Position numbers and translations under genes: made by a program. This document shows positions 45,518 to 59,071 of a stretch of 64,000 nucleotides of DNA, piece after piece (the stretch's first letter is position 1; the number at the start of each line of letters is the position of its first letter). The DNA lies in the NCBI RefSeq assembly GCF_004339675.1, contig NZ_SLVM01000011.1, positions 1-64,000 of the forward strand, read 5' to 3'. This DNA comes from Rhodovulum steppense. GTDB taxonomy: Bacteria > Pseudomonadota > Alphaproteobacteria > Rhodobacterales > Rhodobacteraceae. Below the pieces are notes generated by a model. That model saw only the letters and a program-made list of their open reading frames with translations. It had not been told where the DNA came from and searched no databases.

Positions 45518-47464
45518 TCAGGCCAGATCGGGGGGCAGGGCGGCCGCGGCGAGGTCTGCCACCACCGCGTCCAGCGCCACGGTCTGCGTGCCCTGTTCGC
45601 CCAGCCGACGCAGGGTCACGCTGCGGTCCTCGACCTCGCGCGCGCCGATGGCCAGGATCACGGGCACCTTGCCAAGGCTGTGCTCGCGCACCTTGTAGTT
45701 GATCTTTTCGTTGCGAATATCGGCCTCTGCCCGAACGCCCGCCGCGGTCAGACGCGCCACCACCTCGCGCACGAAATCGTCCGCCTCCGACACGATCGAG
45801 GCCACCACCACCTGCCGCGGCGCCAGCCAGAAGGGCAGTTTCCCGGCGAAGTTCTCGATGAGAATCCCGATGAACCGCTCGAACGACCCGAGGATCGCGC
45901 GGTGCAGCATGACGGGGCGGTGCTTGGCGCCATCCTCGCCGATATAGGTCGCCTCCAGCCGTTCGGGCAGCACGAAATCCACCTGAAGCGTGCCGCATTG
46001 CCAGTCGCGCCCGATGGCGTCGGTCAGCACGAATTCCAGCTTGGGCCCGTAGAAGGCGCCTTCGCCCGGGTTCAGCTCATAGGCATAGCCCGCCGCCTCG
46101 GTCGCCGCTTTCAGCGCGGCCTCGGCCTTGTCCCAGACCTCGTCGCTGCCCGCGCGCATCTCGGGGCGGTCCGAGAATTTCACCCGGAACTTCTCGAAGC
46201 CGAGATCGGCATAGATCGCGCTCAGCATCGCGATGAAGCGGCGGGTTTCCTCCTCGATCTGGCTCTCGCGGCAGAAGATATGCGCATCGTCCTGGGTAAA
46301 GCCGCGCACCCGCATGATCCCGTGCAGCGCGCCAGAGGGTTCATAGCGGTTGCACGAGCCGAATTCGGCCATGCGCAGGGGCAGGTCGCGATAGGATTTG
46401 AGCCCCTGGTTGAAGATCTGCACATGGCAGGGGCAGTTCATCGGCTTGAGCGCATTGACCGATTTCTCGCGCGCATGCTCCTCGTCCACTTCGACGATGA
46501 ACATATGCTCCTGATACTTTTCCCAATGGCCCGAGGCTTCCCAGAGACGGCGGTCCACCACCTGGGGCGTGTTCACCTCGACATAGCCATTCGCGTTCTG
46601 CCGCCGCCGCATGTAGTCCTGCAAGACCGTGTAGATGCGCCAGCCATTGGGGTGCCAGAACACCTGGCCGGGCGCTTCTTCCTGCATGTGGAACAGGTCC
46701 ATTTCCCGCCCCAGCCGGCGATGGTCGCGCTTCTCGGCTTCTTCGAGGAAATGCAGGTAATCCTTCAACGCCTCGCGGTTGCGGAAGGCGACGCCATAGA
46801 TGCGTTGCAGCATCGGGCGATTGCTGTCGCCGCGCCAATAGGCGCCCGCGACCTTCATCAGCTTGAAGGCATCGGCGGGCAATTGGCCGGTGTGTTGCAG
46901 ATGCGGGCCGCGGCACAGATCCTGCCAATGGCCGTGCCAATACATGCGGATCGGCTGGCCCTCGGGGATCATGCCGACCAGTTCCACCTTGTACGGTTCG
47001 TTATTGGCCTCGTAATACTTCACCGCCCGCTCACGGTCCCAGATTTCCGTGGTCACCGGATCGCGGCGGTTGATGATCTCTTTCATCTTCGCTTCGATCT
47101 GGCCCAGATCCTCGGGCGTAAAGGGGTCTTGGCGGTCGAAATCGTAATACCAGCCATTCTCGATCACCGGGCCGATGGTCACCTTGACGTCGGGCCAAAG
47201 CTCCTGCACCGCGCGGGCCATGACATGGGCCAGGTCGTGGCGGATCAGTTCCAGCGCGGCGGCATCGTCCTGCATCGTGTTGATGGCGATGGCCGCATCC
47301 TCATGGAGGGGCCATTGCAGGTCGAAATGCTGCCCGTTCACCTGGGCCGAGATCGCCTTTTTCGCCAGCGAGGTCGAGATCGAGGCCGCCACCTCGGCCG
47401 GGGTCGTGCCGGCCGGAAAGCTGCGGTGATTGCCATCGGGAAAAGTCAGCGTGATCTGGCCCAT
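45518..47464 (-). CDS. thrS: threonyl-tRNA synthetase
   Basis: A 648-residue class II aminoacyl-tRNA synthetase. Domains in order: TGS ([13 protein letters not shown]), editing/SAD domain ([14 protein letters not shown] and [17 protein letters not shown]), catalytic core with motif 2 [20 protein letters not shown], and C-terminal anticodon domain. The ATG at 47464 gives family length; the 28-residue upstream extension is unlikely. It starts 142 nt from the end of valS, with a repeat between them. Confidence 0.96.
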   Translation of the reverse strand: MGQITLTFPDGNHRSFPAGTTPAEVAASISTSLAKKAISAQVNGQHFDLQWPLHEDAAIAINTMQDDAAALELIRHDLAHVMARAVQELWPDVKVTIGPVIENGWYYDFDRQDPFTPEDLGQIEAKMKEIINRRDPVTTEIWDRERAVKYYEANNEPYKVELVGMIPEGQPIRMYWHGHWQDLCRGPHLQHTGQLPADAFKLMKVAGAYWRGDSNRPMLQRIYGVAFRNREALKDYLHFLEEAEKRDHRRLGREMDLFHMQEEAPGQVFWHPNGWRIYTVLQDYMRRRQNANGYVEVNTPQVVDRRLWEASGHWEKYQEHMFIVEVDEEHAREKSVNALKPMNCPCHVQIFNQGLKSYRDLPLRMAEFGSCNRYEPSGALHGIMRVRGFTQDDAHIFCRESQIEEETRRFIAMLSAIYADLGFEKFRVKFSDRPEMRAGSDEVWDKAEAALKAATEAAGYAYELNPGEGAFYGPKLEFVLTDAIGRDWQCGTLQVDFVLPERLEATYIGEDGAKHRPVMLHRAILGSFERFIGILIENFAGKLPFWLAPRQVVVASIVSEADDFVREVVARLTAAGVRAEADIRNEKINYKVREHSLGKVPVILAIGAREVEDRSVTLRRLGEQGTQTVALDAVVADLAAAALPPDLA

Positions 47465-47570
47465 TGCGGCCTCCTCGTCGGTTTGGCGCCCACGGAACGC
47501 CCGGTTGCGGGTTATGTCGCGCCCCTGATGAACCCGGGCGTTGGGCAAGTCAAGACGGCGGGGCTGCGTA

Positions 47571-47589
47571 GGGTGGGTGTCAACCCACC
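47571..47589. repeat. GTAGGGTGGGT palindromic repeat, copy B
   Basis: Perfect 7-bp arms GGTGGGT and ACCCACC around GTCA, in the gap between thrS and valS. It is the intact relative of copy A at 43745-43763 and probably a small REP-like element of this genome. Confidence 0.6.
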
Positions 47590-47606
47590 GCCTGCCCCCG
47601 CCGCCC

Positions 47607-50597
<2,991 letters not shown>

Positions 50598-50731
50598 GGG
50601 GCGCGGTCCTCGGCATCGGATGGGCATTGGCGCGTGACTTAGCGAATGCCCGGGCCAAGGCCAAGCCCCGGCGGGGCTGGACAGGGGCGGCATGGCCGCT
50701 ATCGTCCGCCCCGACAGCAGGGGGACGCGGG

Positions 50732-53020
50732 ATGGACAGCAAATTCGGCCAGAGCCAGCCGGGCGGGCGGATCGAGGATCGCCGCTTCCTGACCGGGCAG
50801 GGGCGCTATGTGGACGATATCGCGCCTGCCGATGCGCTGCATGCGCTGTTCCTGCGCAGCCCCGTCGCGCATGGCCGGATCGCGGCGCTGGACGTGGCGG
50901 CGGCGCGGGCGGCGGAGGGGGTGCATCTGGTGCTGACGGCCGGGGACCTGCGGGCGGCGGGCGTGACGCTGGAGATGGACGCAGCCCTTGTGCGCAACCG
51001 CGATGGCAGTTCGGGGGCGGCGACGGCGCGGCCGCTGCTGGCGGAGGACCGGGTGCGGTTCGTGGGCGAGGCGGTGGCGGTGGTGGTGGCCGACAGGCCG
51101 GATCAGGCGCGCGATGCGCTTGAGGCGATCGGGCTGGAGATCGAGGAATTGCCCCCGCATCTGGCGCTGGCCCCGGGCGGGGACGCGATCCATCCGTCCG
51201 CGCCGGGCAACCTGGCCTATGACTGGGCAATGGGCGATGCGGCGGCGGTCGAGGCGGCATTCGCGGCGGCGGCGCATGTGGTCAAGCTGGAGGTGGCGGA
51301 TCATCGGGTGATCGTGAACGCGATGGAGCCGCGCGGCTGCTGGGCCGAATGGCAGGGCGGGCGGCTGCATCTGTGCGTGAACGGGCAGGGCGTGTGGGAC
51401 CAGAAGGCGGGGCTGGCGCGGATGCTGCACCTGCCCGAGGACGCGGTGCGGGTGACCAACCCCGATGTGGGCGGCGGTTTCGGGATGAAGGCGATGAGCT
51501 ATCCCGAATATTACGTCATCGCCCAGGCCGCGCGGATGCTGGGGCGCCCGGTGCGCTGGATGTCGGAGCGGACCGAGGCGATGCTGAGCGACAATGCCGG
51601 GCGCGATCTGGTCTCGAGGGTGGAACTGGCCTTTGATGCGGGGCACCGGATCATCGGCTACCGGGTCGGCAATGTCTCGAATCTGGGGGCCTACAATTCC
51701 GAGAACGCCCAGCCGATACAGTCCAGGCTGTTCGCCAAGGTGCTGACCGGGGCCTATGACATTCCCGCCGCGCTGTTGCAGGTGCAGGGCGTCTTTACCA
51801 ACACCACGCCGGTTGACGCCTATCGCGGTGCGGGCCGGCCCGAGGCGATCTATGCGCTGGAGCGTGCGATGGACCATGCCGCCCGCGTGCTGGGCGTGGA
51901 CCCGTGGGAGTTGCGGCGGCGGAACTTCATCGGGCGGGATGCCTTTCCCTATCGCACGCCGACGGGCGAGACCTATGACGTGGGCGATTTCGGCCGGGTT
52001 CTGGACCGGGTGCATGGCGTTGCCGATGTGGCGGGGTTCGCGGCGCGCAAGGCCGAGAGTGCGGCGCGGGGGCGGCTGCGCGGGCTGGGGCTGTGCTATT
52101 ACATCGAATCGATCCTGGGCGATCCGTCCGAGGCGGCCGAGGTCGAGTTCCGCGAGGATGGCGGCGTGAACCTTTATGTCGGCACGCAGTCGAACGGGCA
52201 GGGGCACGAGACGGTCTATGCCCGCTTCCTGTCCGAACGCAGCGGCATCCCGGTCGAGGACATCCGCGTGATCCAGGGCGACAGCGACCTGATCGCGACG
52301 GGGGGCGGCACGGGCGGGTCGCGGTCGGTGACGACGCAGGGCAGCGCGACGCTGGCGACGGTTCAGGCGATGCTGGCCGCGTTCACCCCGTTTCTGGCCG
52401 AGCGGATGGGGGTCGATCCGGCCGATCTGGCCTTTGACGGCGAGACATTCCGCGCGCCGGGCTCGAACCTGACGCCGACGCTGGCCGAGGCCGCACAGAT
52501 GGCGCGTGCCGCGGGGCGGGCGGACCTATTGCGTCACCGCGCCGAATACCGGCTGCCGGGGCGGTCCTATCCCAATGGCGCGCATGTCGCCGAGGTCGAG
52601 ATCGACCCCGAGACCGGCAGGACCGAACTGGTGAAATACACCGTCACCGACGATTTCGGCACGCTGATCGCCCCGCAACTGGTCGAGGGGCAGGTTCATG
52701 GCGGCATCGCGCAGGGGCTGGGGCAGGTGCTGTGCGAACGCGCGGTGCATGACGAGACCGGCCAGTTGCTGAGCGCGAGCTTCATGGATTACGCCATGCC
52801 GCGTGCCGACGATCTGCCCTTTGTCACCTTTACCACCGCGCCCGTGCCCTCGACCGCGAACCCGCTGGGCATGAAGGGCTGCGGCGAGGCGGGCACGGTG
52901 GGGGCGCTGGCGGCCATCGCGAACGCGGTCGCGGATGCACTGTGGGAGCGCGGCGTGCGGCAGGCCGACATGCCGTTCACGCCGCACCGGGTCTGGCAGA
53001 TGCTGCGCGCGGCGGGCTGA
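50732..53020 (+). CDS. xanthine dehydrogenase family molybdenum-binding subunit (form II CoxL-like)
   Basis: A 762-residue molybdopterin-binding large subunit. The active-site loop [10 protein letters not shown] is the form II type, not the AYxCSFR of true CO dehydrogenase. Other motifs are [30 protein letters not shown] and the C-terminal [16 protein letters not shown]. The FAD and Fe-S partner subunits are not in the window, so the substrate is unknown. The gene is divergent from valS. Confidence 0.9.
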   Translation: MDSKFGQSQPGGRIEDRRFLTGQGRYVDDIAPADALHALFLRSPVAHGRIAALDVAAARAAEGVHLVLTAGDLRAAGVTLEMDAALVRNRDGSSGAATARPLLAEDRVRFVGEAVAVVVADRPDQARDALEAIGLEIEELPPHLALAPGGDAIHPSAPGNLAYDWAMGDAAAVEAAFAAAAHVVKLEVADHRVIVNAMEPRGCWAEWQGGRLHLCVNGQGVWDQKAGLARMLHLPEDAVRVTNPDVGGGFGMKAMSYPEYYVIAQAARMLGRPVRWMSERTEAMLSDNAGRDLVSRVELAFDAGHRIIGYRVGNVSNLGAYNSENAQPIQSRLFAKVLTGAYDIPAALLQVQGVFTNTTPVDAYRGAGRPEAIYALERAMDHAARVLGVDPWELRRRNFIGRDAFPYRTPTGETYDVGDFGRVLDRVHGVADVAGFAARKAESAARGRLRGLGLCYYIESILGDPSEAAEVEFREDGGVNLYVGTQSNGQGHETVYARFLSERSGIPVEDIRVIQGDSDLIATGGGTGGSRSVTTQGSATLATVQAMLAAFTPFLAERMGVDPADLAFDGETFRAPGSNLTPTLAEAAQMARAAGRADLLRHRAEYRLPGRSYPNGAHVAEVEIDPETGRTELVKYTVTDDFGTLIAPQLVEGQVHGGIAQGLGQVLCERAVHDETGQLLSASFMDYAMPRADDLPFVTFTTAPVPSTANPLGMKGCGEAGTVGALAAIANAVADALWERGVRQADMPFTPHRVWQMLRAAG

Positions 53021-53088
53021 ACCCGGCCCCTGCCCCTTGGCACCGCCTGCCCCCGCGTGTATGGCGGCGCAAGCCCAAGGAGAGACCG

Positions 53089-53877
53089 ATGCAAGGCAGC
53101 GCCAATCTCAACATCATGATCAAGGCCGCGCGCAAGGCGGGGCGCAGCCTCGTCAAGGATTTCCGCGAGGTCGAGAACCTTCAGGTCTCGATGAAGGGGG
53201 CGGGGGATTTCGTCAGCCGCGCCGACATGGCGGCCGAGAAGATCCTCAAGGAGGAATTGCGCGGCGCGCGGCCCAATTACGGCTGGCTGGGCGAGGAGAC
53301 CGGCGAGGAAGCGGGCGAGGATCCGACGCGGCGCTGGATCGTCGATCCGCTGGACGGGACCACGAATTTCCTGCACGGGCTGCCGCATTGGGCGATTTCC
53401 ATCGCGCTGGAACACAAGGGCGAGGTCGTCGCGGGCGTGATCTTTGACGCGGCCAAGGACGAGATGTTCGTTGCCGAAAAGGGCGCGGGTGCCTGGATGA
53501 ACGAGCGCCGCCTGCGCGTGTCGGGACGCGCGCGCATGATCGAGGCGATCTTTGCCACGGGCGTTCCCTTTGCCGCCAAGAAGACCCTGCCCGCCACCTT
53601 GCAGGACCTGGCCCGGCTGATGCCGCATTGCGCGGGCGTGCGGCGCTGGGGCTCGGCGGCGCTGGACCTCGCCTATGTCGCGGCGGGGCGCTATGACGGC
53701 TATTGGGAACGCGAGCTGAACGCCTGGGACCTGGCCGCGGGGCTGATCCTGGTGCGCGAGGCGGGCGGCATGGTCGGCCCGGTGCGCGAAGGCCATGACC
53801 CGCTGGTGCATGGCGATGTGATGGTCGCCAATACCGCGCTCTACGAGCCCTTCGCGAAACTGATAAGAAACACTTAA
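53089..53877 (+). CDS. suhB: inositol-1-monophosphatase family protein
   Basis: A 262-residue Mg-dependent phosphatase with GEETGEEAG-type first motif (WLGEETGEE), WIVDPLDGTTNFLHGLPH and ELNAWDLAAGLILVREAGG. It dephosphorylates inositol phosphates or related substrates; SuhB homologues also act in rRNA antitermination. It starts 69 nt after the CoxL-like stop with an AAGGAGAGACC site. Confidence 0.93.
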   Translation: MQGSANLNIMIKAARKAGRSLVKDFREVENLQVSMKGAGDFVSRADMAAEKILKEELRGARPNYGWLGEETGEEAGEDPTRRWIVDPLDGTTNFLHGLPHWAISIALEHKGEVVAGVIFDAAKDEMFVAEKGAGAWMNERRLRVSGRARMIEAIFATGVPFAAKKTLPATLQDLARLMPHCAGVRRWGSAALDLAYVAAGRYDGYWERELNAWDLAAGLILVREAGGMVGPVREGHDPLVHGDVMVANTALYEPFAKLIRNT

Positions 53878-53953
53878 CGGCCCGCGGCCCGCCATCGTTC
53901 TGCCCCTTTCCCCGGCGAAACCCGCGGAAAGGTCAAGGACGAGGGAGCGCAAG

Positions 53954-54190
53954 ATGAGCATGGTAACGAGTTCGACCGCCGGGACCGGCCCCGGGGCTCG
54001 GATCGCAGCCTTTCTGGCGCGCGAGGATGGTGCCGTGACGGTGGATTGGGTCGTGCTGACCGCGGCCATCGTCGGGGTCTGCATCGGCATGTTCACCTCG
54101 GTCAATGCCGGTCTCTACAAGATGGGCGAAACCGTCGGCGAGGGCCTGAGCGAGGCGCAGGTGACCCGGCTGGATACTGTCCTGAAATGA
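53954..54190 (+). CDS. Flp/pilin-like small membrane protein
   Basis: A 78-residue protein with the prepilin-like segment FLAREDGAVTVDWVVLTAAIVG, close to Flp/TadE-type pilins (a Glu-Asp-Gly stretch followed by a hydrophobic helix). The site after GARIAAFL suggests a peptidase-processed N-terminus. No tad genes are near. It overlaps nothing and is convergent with the rhomboid gene. Confidence 0.72.
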   Translation: MSMVTSSTAGTGPGARIAAFLAREDGAVTVDWVVLTAAIVGVCIGMFTSVNAGLYKMGETVGEGLSEAQVTRLDTVLK

Positions 54191-54193
54191 CGC

Positions 54194-54931
54194 CTAGCGC
54201 CGCCTGACTGGCGGGATCGTGGTCGGGCGATAGCGCGCCTCGGGATGCGGCGGGTGGCCATGGGTGCGCGCCCAGAAGCCCGGCCCGCCGCGCCGCAGCC
54301 AGAGCGGCAGGGTCAGCATCAGCCCCGCGGCAAAGCCCCCGGCATGGGCCCAATAGGCCACCCCGCCCCCGTCGCTGGGCGTCGAGAATCCCGCGAAAAG
54401 CTGGAGGCCGAACCACAGCCCCAGCATCAGCCAGGCGGGCACCGGCAGGATGCGGATGATGACGATCAGGAAGATCAGGATATCGACCCGCGCCCTGGGA
54501 AACAGCAGCAGATAGCCCCCCATCACCGCCGCGATCGCCCCCGAGGCGCCGACCATCGGCACCATCGAATAGGGCGCCGCCACATATTGCGCCAGCCCCG
54601 CGGCCAGCCCCCCGGCAAGGTAGAAGGCCAGAAAGCCCAGATGGCCGAACTCCTCTTCCAGGTTGTCGCCAAAGATCCACAGAAACAGCATGTTCCCGCC
54701 CAGATGCAGCAGCCCGCCATGCAGGAACATCGAGGTGAACAGCCCGTGCAGGTGCATCCCTTCGCTGATCGCGGCGGGGATCAGCGCCCAGTCCATGAAG
54801 AACCGGTCCAGCGCCACGGGGTTGGCGAAGAGGCCCCAGTAGGACAGGAACACGATCACATTGGCCGCGATCAGGGCATAGACGACATAGGGCGTCCTGG
54901 TCGACGGGTTGTGATCGCGCAGCGGGAACAT
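54194..54931 (-). CDS. rhomboid family intramembrane serine protease
   Basis: A 245-residue six-helix membrane protease. The catalytic Ser is in GASGAIAAVMG, the catalytic His in YWAHAGGFAAGL, and the HGGLLHLGGNMLFLWIFG segment is present. The ATG at 54931 is followed by MFPLRDHNPS, the usual N-terminus of alphaproteobacterial rhomboids. Its start lies 32 nt from the putA stop. Confidence 0.93.
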   Translation of the reverse strand: MFPLRDHNPSTRTPYVVYALIAANVIVFLSYWGLFANPVALDRFFMDWALIPAAISEGMHLHGLFTSMFLHGGLLHLGGNMLFLWIFGDNLEEEFGHLGFLAFYLAGGLAAGLAQYVAAPYSMVPMVGASGAIAAVMGGYLLLFPRARVDILIFLIVIIRILPVPAWLMLGLWFGLQLFAGFSTPSDGGGVAYWAHAGGFAAGLMLTLPLWLRRGGPGFWARTHGHPPHPEARYRPTTIPPVRRR

Positions 54932-54962
54932 CGCATGGAGGCTAGCCGCTGGCGGCCGCCGG

Positions 54963-57900
54963 TCAAGCGGAACCCGCCTGGGCCAGCAGCGCCGCATTCC
55001 CGCCCGAGGCGGTGGTGTCGATGCACAGATGCCGTTCATGGCGGGCATGGGCGGTATCGGGCAGGCCGGTGATGAACGGGATCAGCGGGCCGCCCCGCCG
55101 CGCCAGCGCCTGCGCATAGGCCCGGCCGGTGGCGGTGTCGCCCCACCAGAGCACGGCCGAGAACCCGGTGAGATGCTCCAGCAGATCGGCGGGCACCGCG
55201 CCCGGGACCGCGATTGCCGCACCGCCCAGCGCATGCACCGCGTCCACCTGCGCCTCGGCCGCCGCCCGGCCGGGGCCGAGGCAGAGCAGGGGCGGTCGGG
55301 GATGGGTGGACAGCCGGTTCGATTCGCCGGTGGGGCCGGGCAGGGCGGAGGTCTCGCTGCCCTGTGCGGGGGGTGCTTCGGCCAGGGCGCGGGACAGGGT
55401 GTCGGCGGTGACCGTGCCCTCTGGCACACCGGCGATCTTGGGCGCGGGGCGGGCAGTGAAGCGGGGCAGGTAGGACGGCCCGCCCGCCTTGGGGCCGGTG
55501 CCCGACAGCCCCTCGCCGCCGAAGGGCTGGCTGCCCACCACGGCGCCGATCTGGTTGCGGTTGACATAGAGGTTGCCGACCGCCAGCCGCTCGGCTGCGT
55601 GCTGCACGCGGTCGTCGATGCGCGAATGCAGCCCGAAGGTCAGGCCGTAGCCGGTGGCGTTGATCGCGTCGATCACCGCGTCCAGATCCTCGGCGCGGAA
55701 GGTCGCGACATGCAGGACGGGGCCGAAGATCTCGCGGTCGAGGGCGGCGATGCCGGGCACGCGGATCAGCGTGGGCGACAGGAAATGGCCGGTTCCGGGC
55801 GCCGGGGCCTGCCACAGCACGCGGGTTTCGGCCCGGGCCCGGGCGATATGGGCGGAGAAGTCGCGAAGGGCGGCGGCCTCGATCAGCGGGCCGATATCGG
55901 TTGACAGATCCCAGGGATCGCCAAGGCGCAGCTCGGCCATGGCGCCGGTCAGCATGGTCAGGAAAGCGTCCGCGATGTCCTGTTGCACATAAAGGCAGCG
56001 CAGCGCCGAACAGCGCTGGCCCGCCGACTGGAAGGCCGAGGCGATCACGTCGCGCACCGCCTGTTCCGGCAGCGCGGTGGAATCCACCACCATCGCGTTC
56101 AGCCCGCCGGTTTCCGCGATCAGCGGCGTACCGGGGGCCATGTGGTCGGCCATGGCGCGGGCGATGATCCGGGCGGTTTCGGTCGCGCCGGTAAAGGCCA
56201 CGCCATTGACCCGCGCATCGGAGGTGAGCCGCGCGCCCACGGTTTCGCCATCGCCGGGCAGGAGTTGCAGGGCGTCGCGCGGCACGCCCGCCGCGTGCAG
56301 CAGGCGGACCGCGTAATGGGCGATCAGCGGGGTCTGTTCGGCGGGTTTGGCCAGCACCGCATTGCCCGTGGCGAGCGCCGCTGAAATCTGGCCGGTGAAG
56401 ATCGCGAGCGGGAAGTTCCAGGGCGAGATGCAGGCGAAAAGCCCGCGGGGCGGCGCGTCCAGCGTTTCGGCCTGGGCGGCGTAGTAGCGCAGGAAATCCA
56501 CCGCCTCGCGCAGTTCCCCGACCGCGTCGGGCAGACATTTGCCCGCCTCGCGCGCGAGCAGGGCGAAGATCGCGCCGAAATGGTCCTCGTAGAGATCGGC
56601 GGCGCGGCGCAGGATCGCGGCGCGTTCGGCGGGCGGCGCGGTCCACGGCCGGGCCGTGGCCAGCGCGGTTTCCACATCCGCCGCCGAGGCCGGGCGGACA
56701 TGGCCCACGATATCGGCCGGATCGGCCGGGTTCAGGACAGGCGCGGCCGCGTCGGGCGCGGTTGACCCGGCGATCAGGGGGGCGGCCTCGAACCGGGTGG
56801 CGCGGTGGGGCGCGCGCGCGGCCTCGATCATCGCCAGATCGGGGGCATGGGCCAGATCCCAGCCGCGGGAGTTGCGGCGTTCGGGGCCGAACAGCGCAGG
56901 CGCGCGGGCAATCGCGGGGTGTTCGGGGGCGTCCAGATACGCCTCGATTTCGGCCAGCGGGTCGGCGGCGACGGCCTCGGGCGGCACGCTTTCGTCCACG
57001 ATCCGGTTGACGAAGGAACTGTTCGCGCCGTTCTCAAGCAGGCGGCGCACCAGATAGGCCAGCAGGTCGCGATGCGCGCCGACGGGGGCATAGATGCGGC
57101 AGCGCGCGCCGTCCTGCCGGGCCATCACCAGATCGTGCAGCGTCTCGCCCATGCCATGCAGGCGCTGGAACTCATAGGCGGACCGGTCCGCGCCCATGTC
57201 GAGGATCGCGGCGACGGTGTGGGCGTTATGCGTGGCGAATTGCGGATAGATCCGGTCGGTCATGCCCAGCAACCTGCGCGCATTGGCGAGGTAGCTCACA
57301 TCGGTCGCGGCCTTGCGGGTGAAGACCGGGAAGCCGTCCACGCCCATCACCTGTGCGCGCTTGATCTCTGTATCCCAATAGGCGCCCTTGACCAGCCGCA
57401 CCATCAGGCGGCGGTCATGGCGACAGGCCAGCGCATGCAGCCAGTCGATCACCAGCCCCGCGCGCGGGCCATAGGCCTGCACCACCACGCCGAACCCGTC
57501 CCATCCGGCAAGGCGCGGATCGGCCAGAACGGCGGCGATCACGTCAAGCGAGAGGGCCAGCCGGTCGGCCTCCTCGGCATCGACATTCAGGCCGATCCCG
57601 GCCTCGCGCGCCATCAGCGCCAGATGCAGCAGGCGCGGGGCAAGCTCGGCCATGACCCGGTCGCGCTGGGCCACCTCGTAGCGGGGGTGCAACGCCGAGA
57701 GCTTGATCGAGATGCCGGGATTGGCGCGGATATCGGCGGATGTGGCGGCCGTGGCGATCCGGGCGATGGCCTGCGCATAGGCGTCCAGATAGCGCGTGGC
57801 GTCGGCCTCGGTGCGGGCGGCCTCGCCCAGCATGTCGTAGGAATAGGTGTAGCCCCGCGCCTCCATCCCGGCGGCGCGGTCCATGGCGGAAGCGATGGTT

Positions 57901-58424
57901 TCGCCAAGGACGAACTGGCGGCCCATCTCGCGCATGGCGCGCGCGACGGCGGCGCGGATCACCGGCTCGCCCAGCCGCTTGAGCGCGCCTTTCAGCGTGG
58001 CGGCAAGCCCCGGCCCCGGTTCGTCCAGCACCCGGCCGGTCAGCATCAGCGCCCAGGTCGAGGCATTGACCAACGGCGAGGCGGATTTGCCAAGATGGCG
58101 GCCCCAGTCCGACGGGGCGATCTTGTCCTCGATCAGCGCATCCATGGTGTCGGTGTCGGGCACGCGCAGCAGCGCCTCGGCCAGACACATCAGCGCCACG
58201 CCCTCGTCGGTGGAAAGGCCGTATTCGGCCAGGAAGACCTCCATCAACCCGGGGCGGTCCTGGGCGCGGATGCCGCGGACCAGATCGGCGGCGGCGGCGC
58301 AGATGCGCGCGCGGCCGGCGGCATCCAGCCCGGTTTCGGCCAGCAGGCGGGGCAGGATGTCGGCCTCGGGCGCATAGGTGGCGGCCTCGATCCGGGTGCG
58401 CAGGGCGGCGAACTGGTCTGTCAT
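54963..58424 (-). CDS. putA: bifunctional proline dehydrogenase/L-glutamate gamma-semialdehyde dehydrogenase
   Basis: A 1153-residue PutA that oxidises proline to glutamate. The proline dehydrogenase barrel (about 80-480) includes [16 protein letters not shown] and ATHNAHTV. The P5C dehydrogenase domain (about 545-1000) has [22 protein letters not shown] (Glu771) and [12 protein letters not shown] with the catalytic Cys805, then [12 protein letters not shown]. There is no N-terminal ribbon-helix-helix domain, so it does not regulate itself, and the divergent Lrp-type protein does that instead. Confidence 0.96.
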   Translation of the reverse strand: MTDQFAALRTRIEAATYAPEADILPRLLAETGLDAAGRARICAAAADLVRGIRAQDRPGLMEVFLAEYGLSTDEGVALMCLAEALLRVPDTDTMDALIEDKIAPSDWGRHLGKSASPLVNASTWALMLTGRVLDEPGPGLAATLKGALKRLGEPVIRAAVARAMREMGRQFVLGETIASAMDRAAGMEARGYTYSYDMLGEAARTEADATRYLDAYAQAIARIATAATSADIRANPGISIKLSALHPRYEVAQRDRVMAELAPRLLHLALMAREAGIGLNVDAEEADRLALSLDVIAAVLADPRLAGWDGFGVVVQAYGPRAGLVIDWLHALACRHDRRLMVRLVKGAYWDTEIKRAQVMGVDGFPVFTRKAATDVSYLANARRLLGMTDRIYPQFATHNAHTVAAILDMGADRSAYEFQRLHGMGETLHDLVMARQDGARCRIYAPVGAHRDLLAYLVRRLLENGANSSFVNRIVDESVPPEAVAADPLAEIEAYLDAPEHPAIARAPALFGPERRNSRGWDLAHAPDLAMIEAARAPHRATRFEAAPLIAGSTAPDAAAPVLNPADPADIVGHVRPASAADVETALATARPWTAPPAERAAILRRAADLYEDHFGAIFALLAREAGKCLPDAVGELREAVDFLRYYAAQAETLDAPPRGLFACISPWNFPLAIFTGQISAALATGNAVLAKPAEQTPLIAHYAVRLLHAAGVPRDALQLLPGDGETVGARLTSDARVNGVAFTGATETARIIARAMADHMAPGTPLIAETGGLNAMVVDSTALPEQAVRDVIASAFQSAGQRCSALRCLYVQQDIADAFLTMLTGAMAELRLGDPWDLSTDIGPLIEAAALRDFSAHIARARAETRVLWQAPAPGTGHFLSPTLIRVPGIAALDREIFGPVLHVATFRAEDLDAVIDAINATGYGLTFGLHSRIDDRVQHAAERLAVGNLYVNRNQIGAVVGSQPFGGEGLSGTGPKAGGPSYLPRFTARPAPKIAGVPEGTVTADTLSRALAEAPPAQGSETSALPGPTGESNRLSTHPRPPLLCLGPGRAAAEAQVDAVHALGGAAIAVPGAVPADLLEHLTGFSAVLWWGDTATGRAYAQALARRGGPLIPFITGLPDTAHARHERHLCIDTTASGGNAALLAQAGSA

Positions 58425-58497
58425 GGCGTTTCCCCTGGGAATGGGGCAGTATAGCGCCGTCGGGATGGCCTGTTCGTCCGGGTTTTCGGAATATGAT

Positions 58498-58510
58498 GGA
58501 CGATCCGTCC
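58498..58510. promoter_or_regulatory. short palindrome between putA and putR
   Basis: GGACG-ATC-CGTCC lies in the 104-nt divergent region, 19 nt before the chosen putR start. It may be a PutR binding half-site, but it is short. Confidence 0.35.
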
Positions 58511-58528
58511 AAAATCGGGGGGTATTTC

Positions 58529-59005
58529 ATGCCGAACGATCCTGTGCCGCTGGACCGCCATGATCGCACGATTCTGGACATTCTGGCCGGGGAGGGGCGG
58601 ATCGCCGTGGCCGAGCTGGCCCGCCGGATCGGGCTGTCCAAGACGCCAACGCTGGCGCGGCTGAAGCGGCTGGAGGAGGCCGGCGTGATTACCGGTTACC
58701 GGGCCATGCTGAACCCGATCCGGCTGGGGCTTGCGCATGTCGCCTTTGTCGAGGTGCGGTTGTCGGACACGCGCGAGGCGGCGCTGCGGGCCTTCAACGC
58801 GGCGGTGCGGGCGATCCCGGAAATCGAGGAATGTCACATGATCGCGGGCGGGTTCGACTATCTGCTGAAGGTGCGCACCGCCGACATGGCGCGCTATCGC
58901 GAGGTGATGGCCGTGCGGCTGTCGGGCCTGCCGCATGTCGCCAATACCTCGACCTATGTGGCGATGGAGGCGGTGAAGGATGCGGGGCTTGCCCGGCCGG
59001 GGTGA
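58529..59005 (+). CDS. putR: Lrp/AsnC family regulator of putA
   Basis: A 158-residue Lrp-type regulator: HTH (LDRHDRTILDILAGEGRIAVAELARRIGLSKTPT split over residues 9-40) and RAM/effector domain (ECHMIAGGFDYLLKVRTADMARY). I chose ATG 58529 after GGGGGG; the ATG at 58493 would place the palindrome inside the gene. PutR homologues activate putA in response to proline. Confidence 0.92.
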   Translation: MPNDPVPLDRHDRTILDILAGEGRIAVAELARRIGLSKTPTLARLKRLEEAGVITGYRAMLNPIRLGLAHVAFVEVRLSDTREAALRAFNAAVRAIPEIEECHMIAGGFDYLLKVRTADMARYREVMAVRLSGLPHVANTSTYVAMEAVKDAGLARPG

Positions 59006-59071
59006 GGGTTTGCGCGGGGGCGCCCTGCGCGTGCTAGAGTTCGGCACAGGACAACCACCGGGGAGAGAGCC

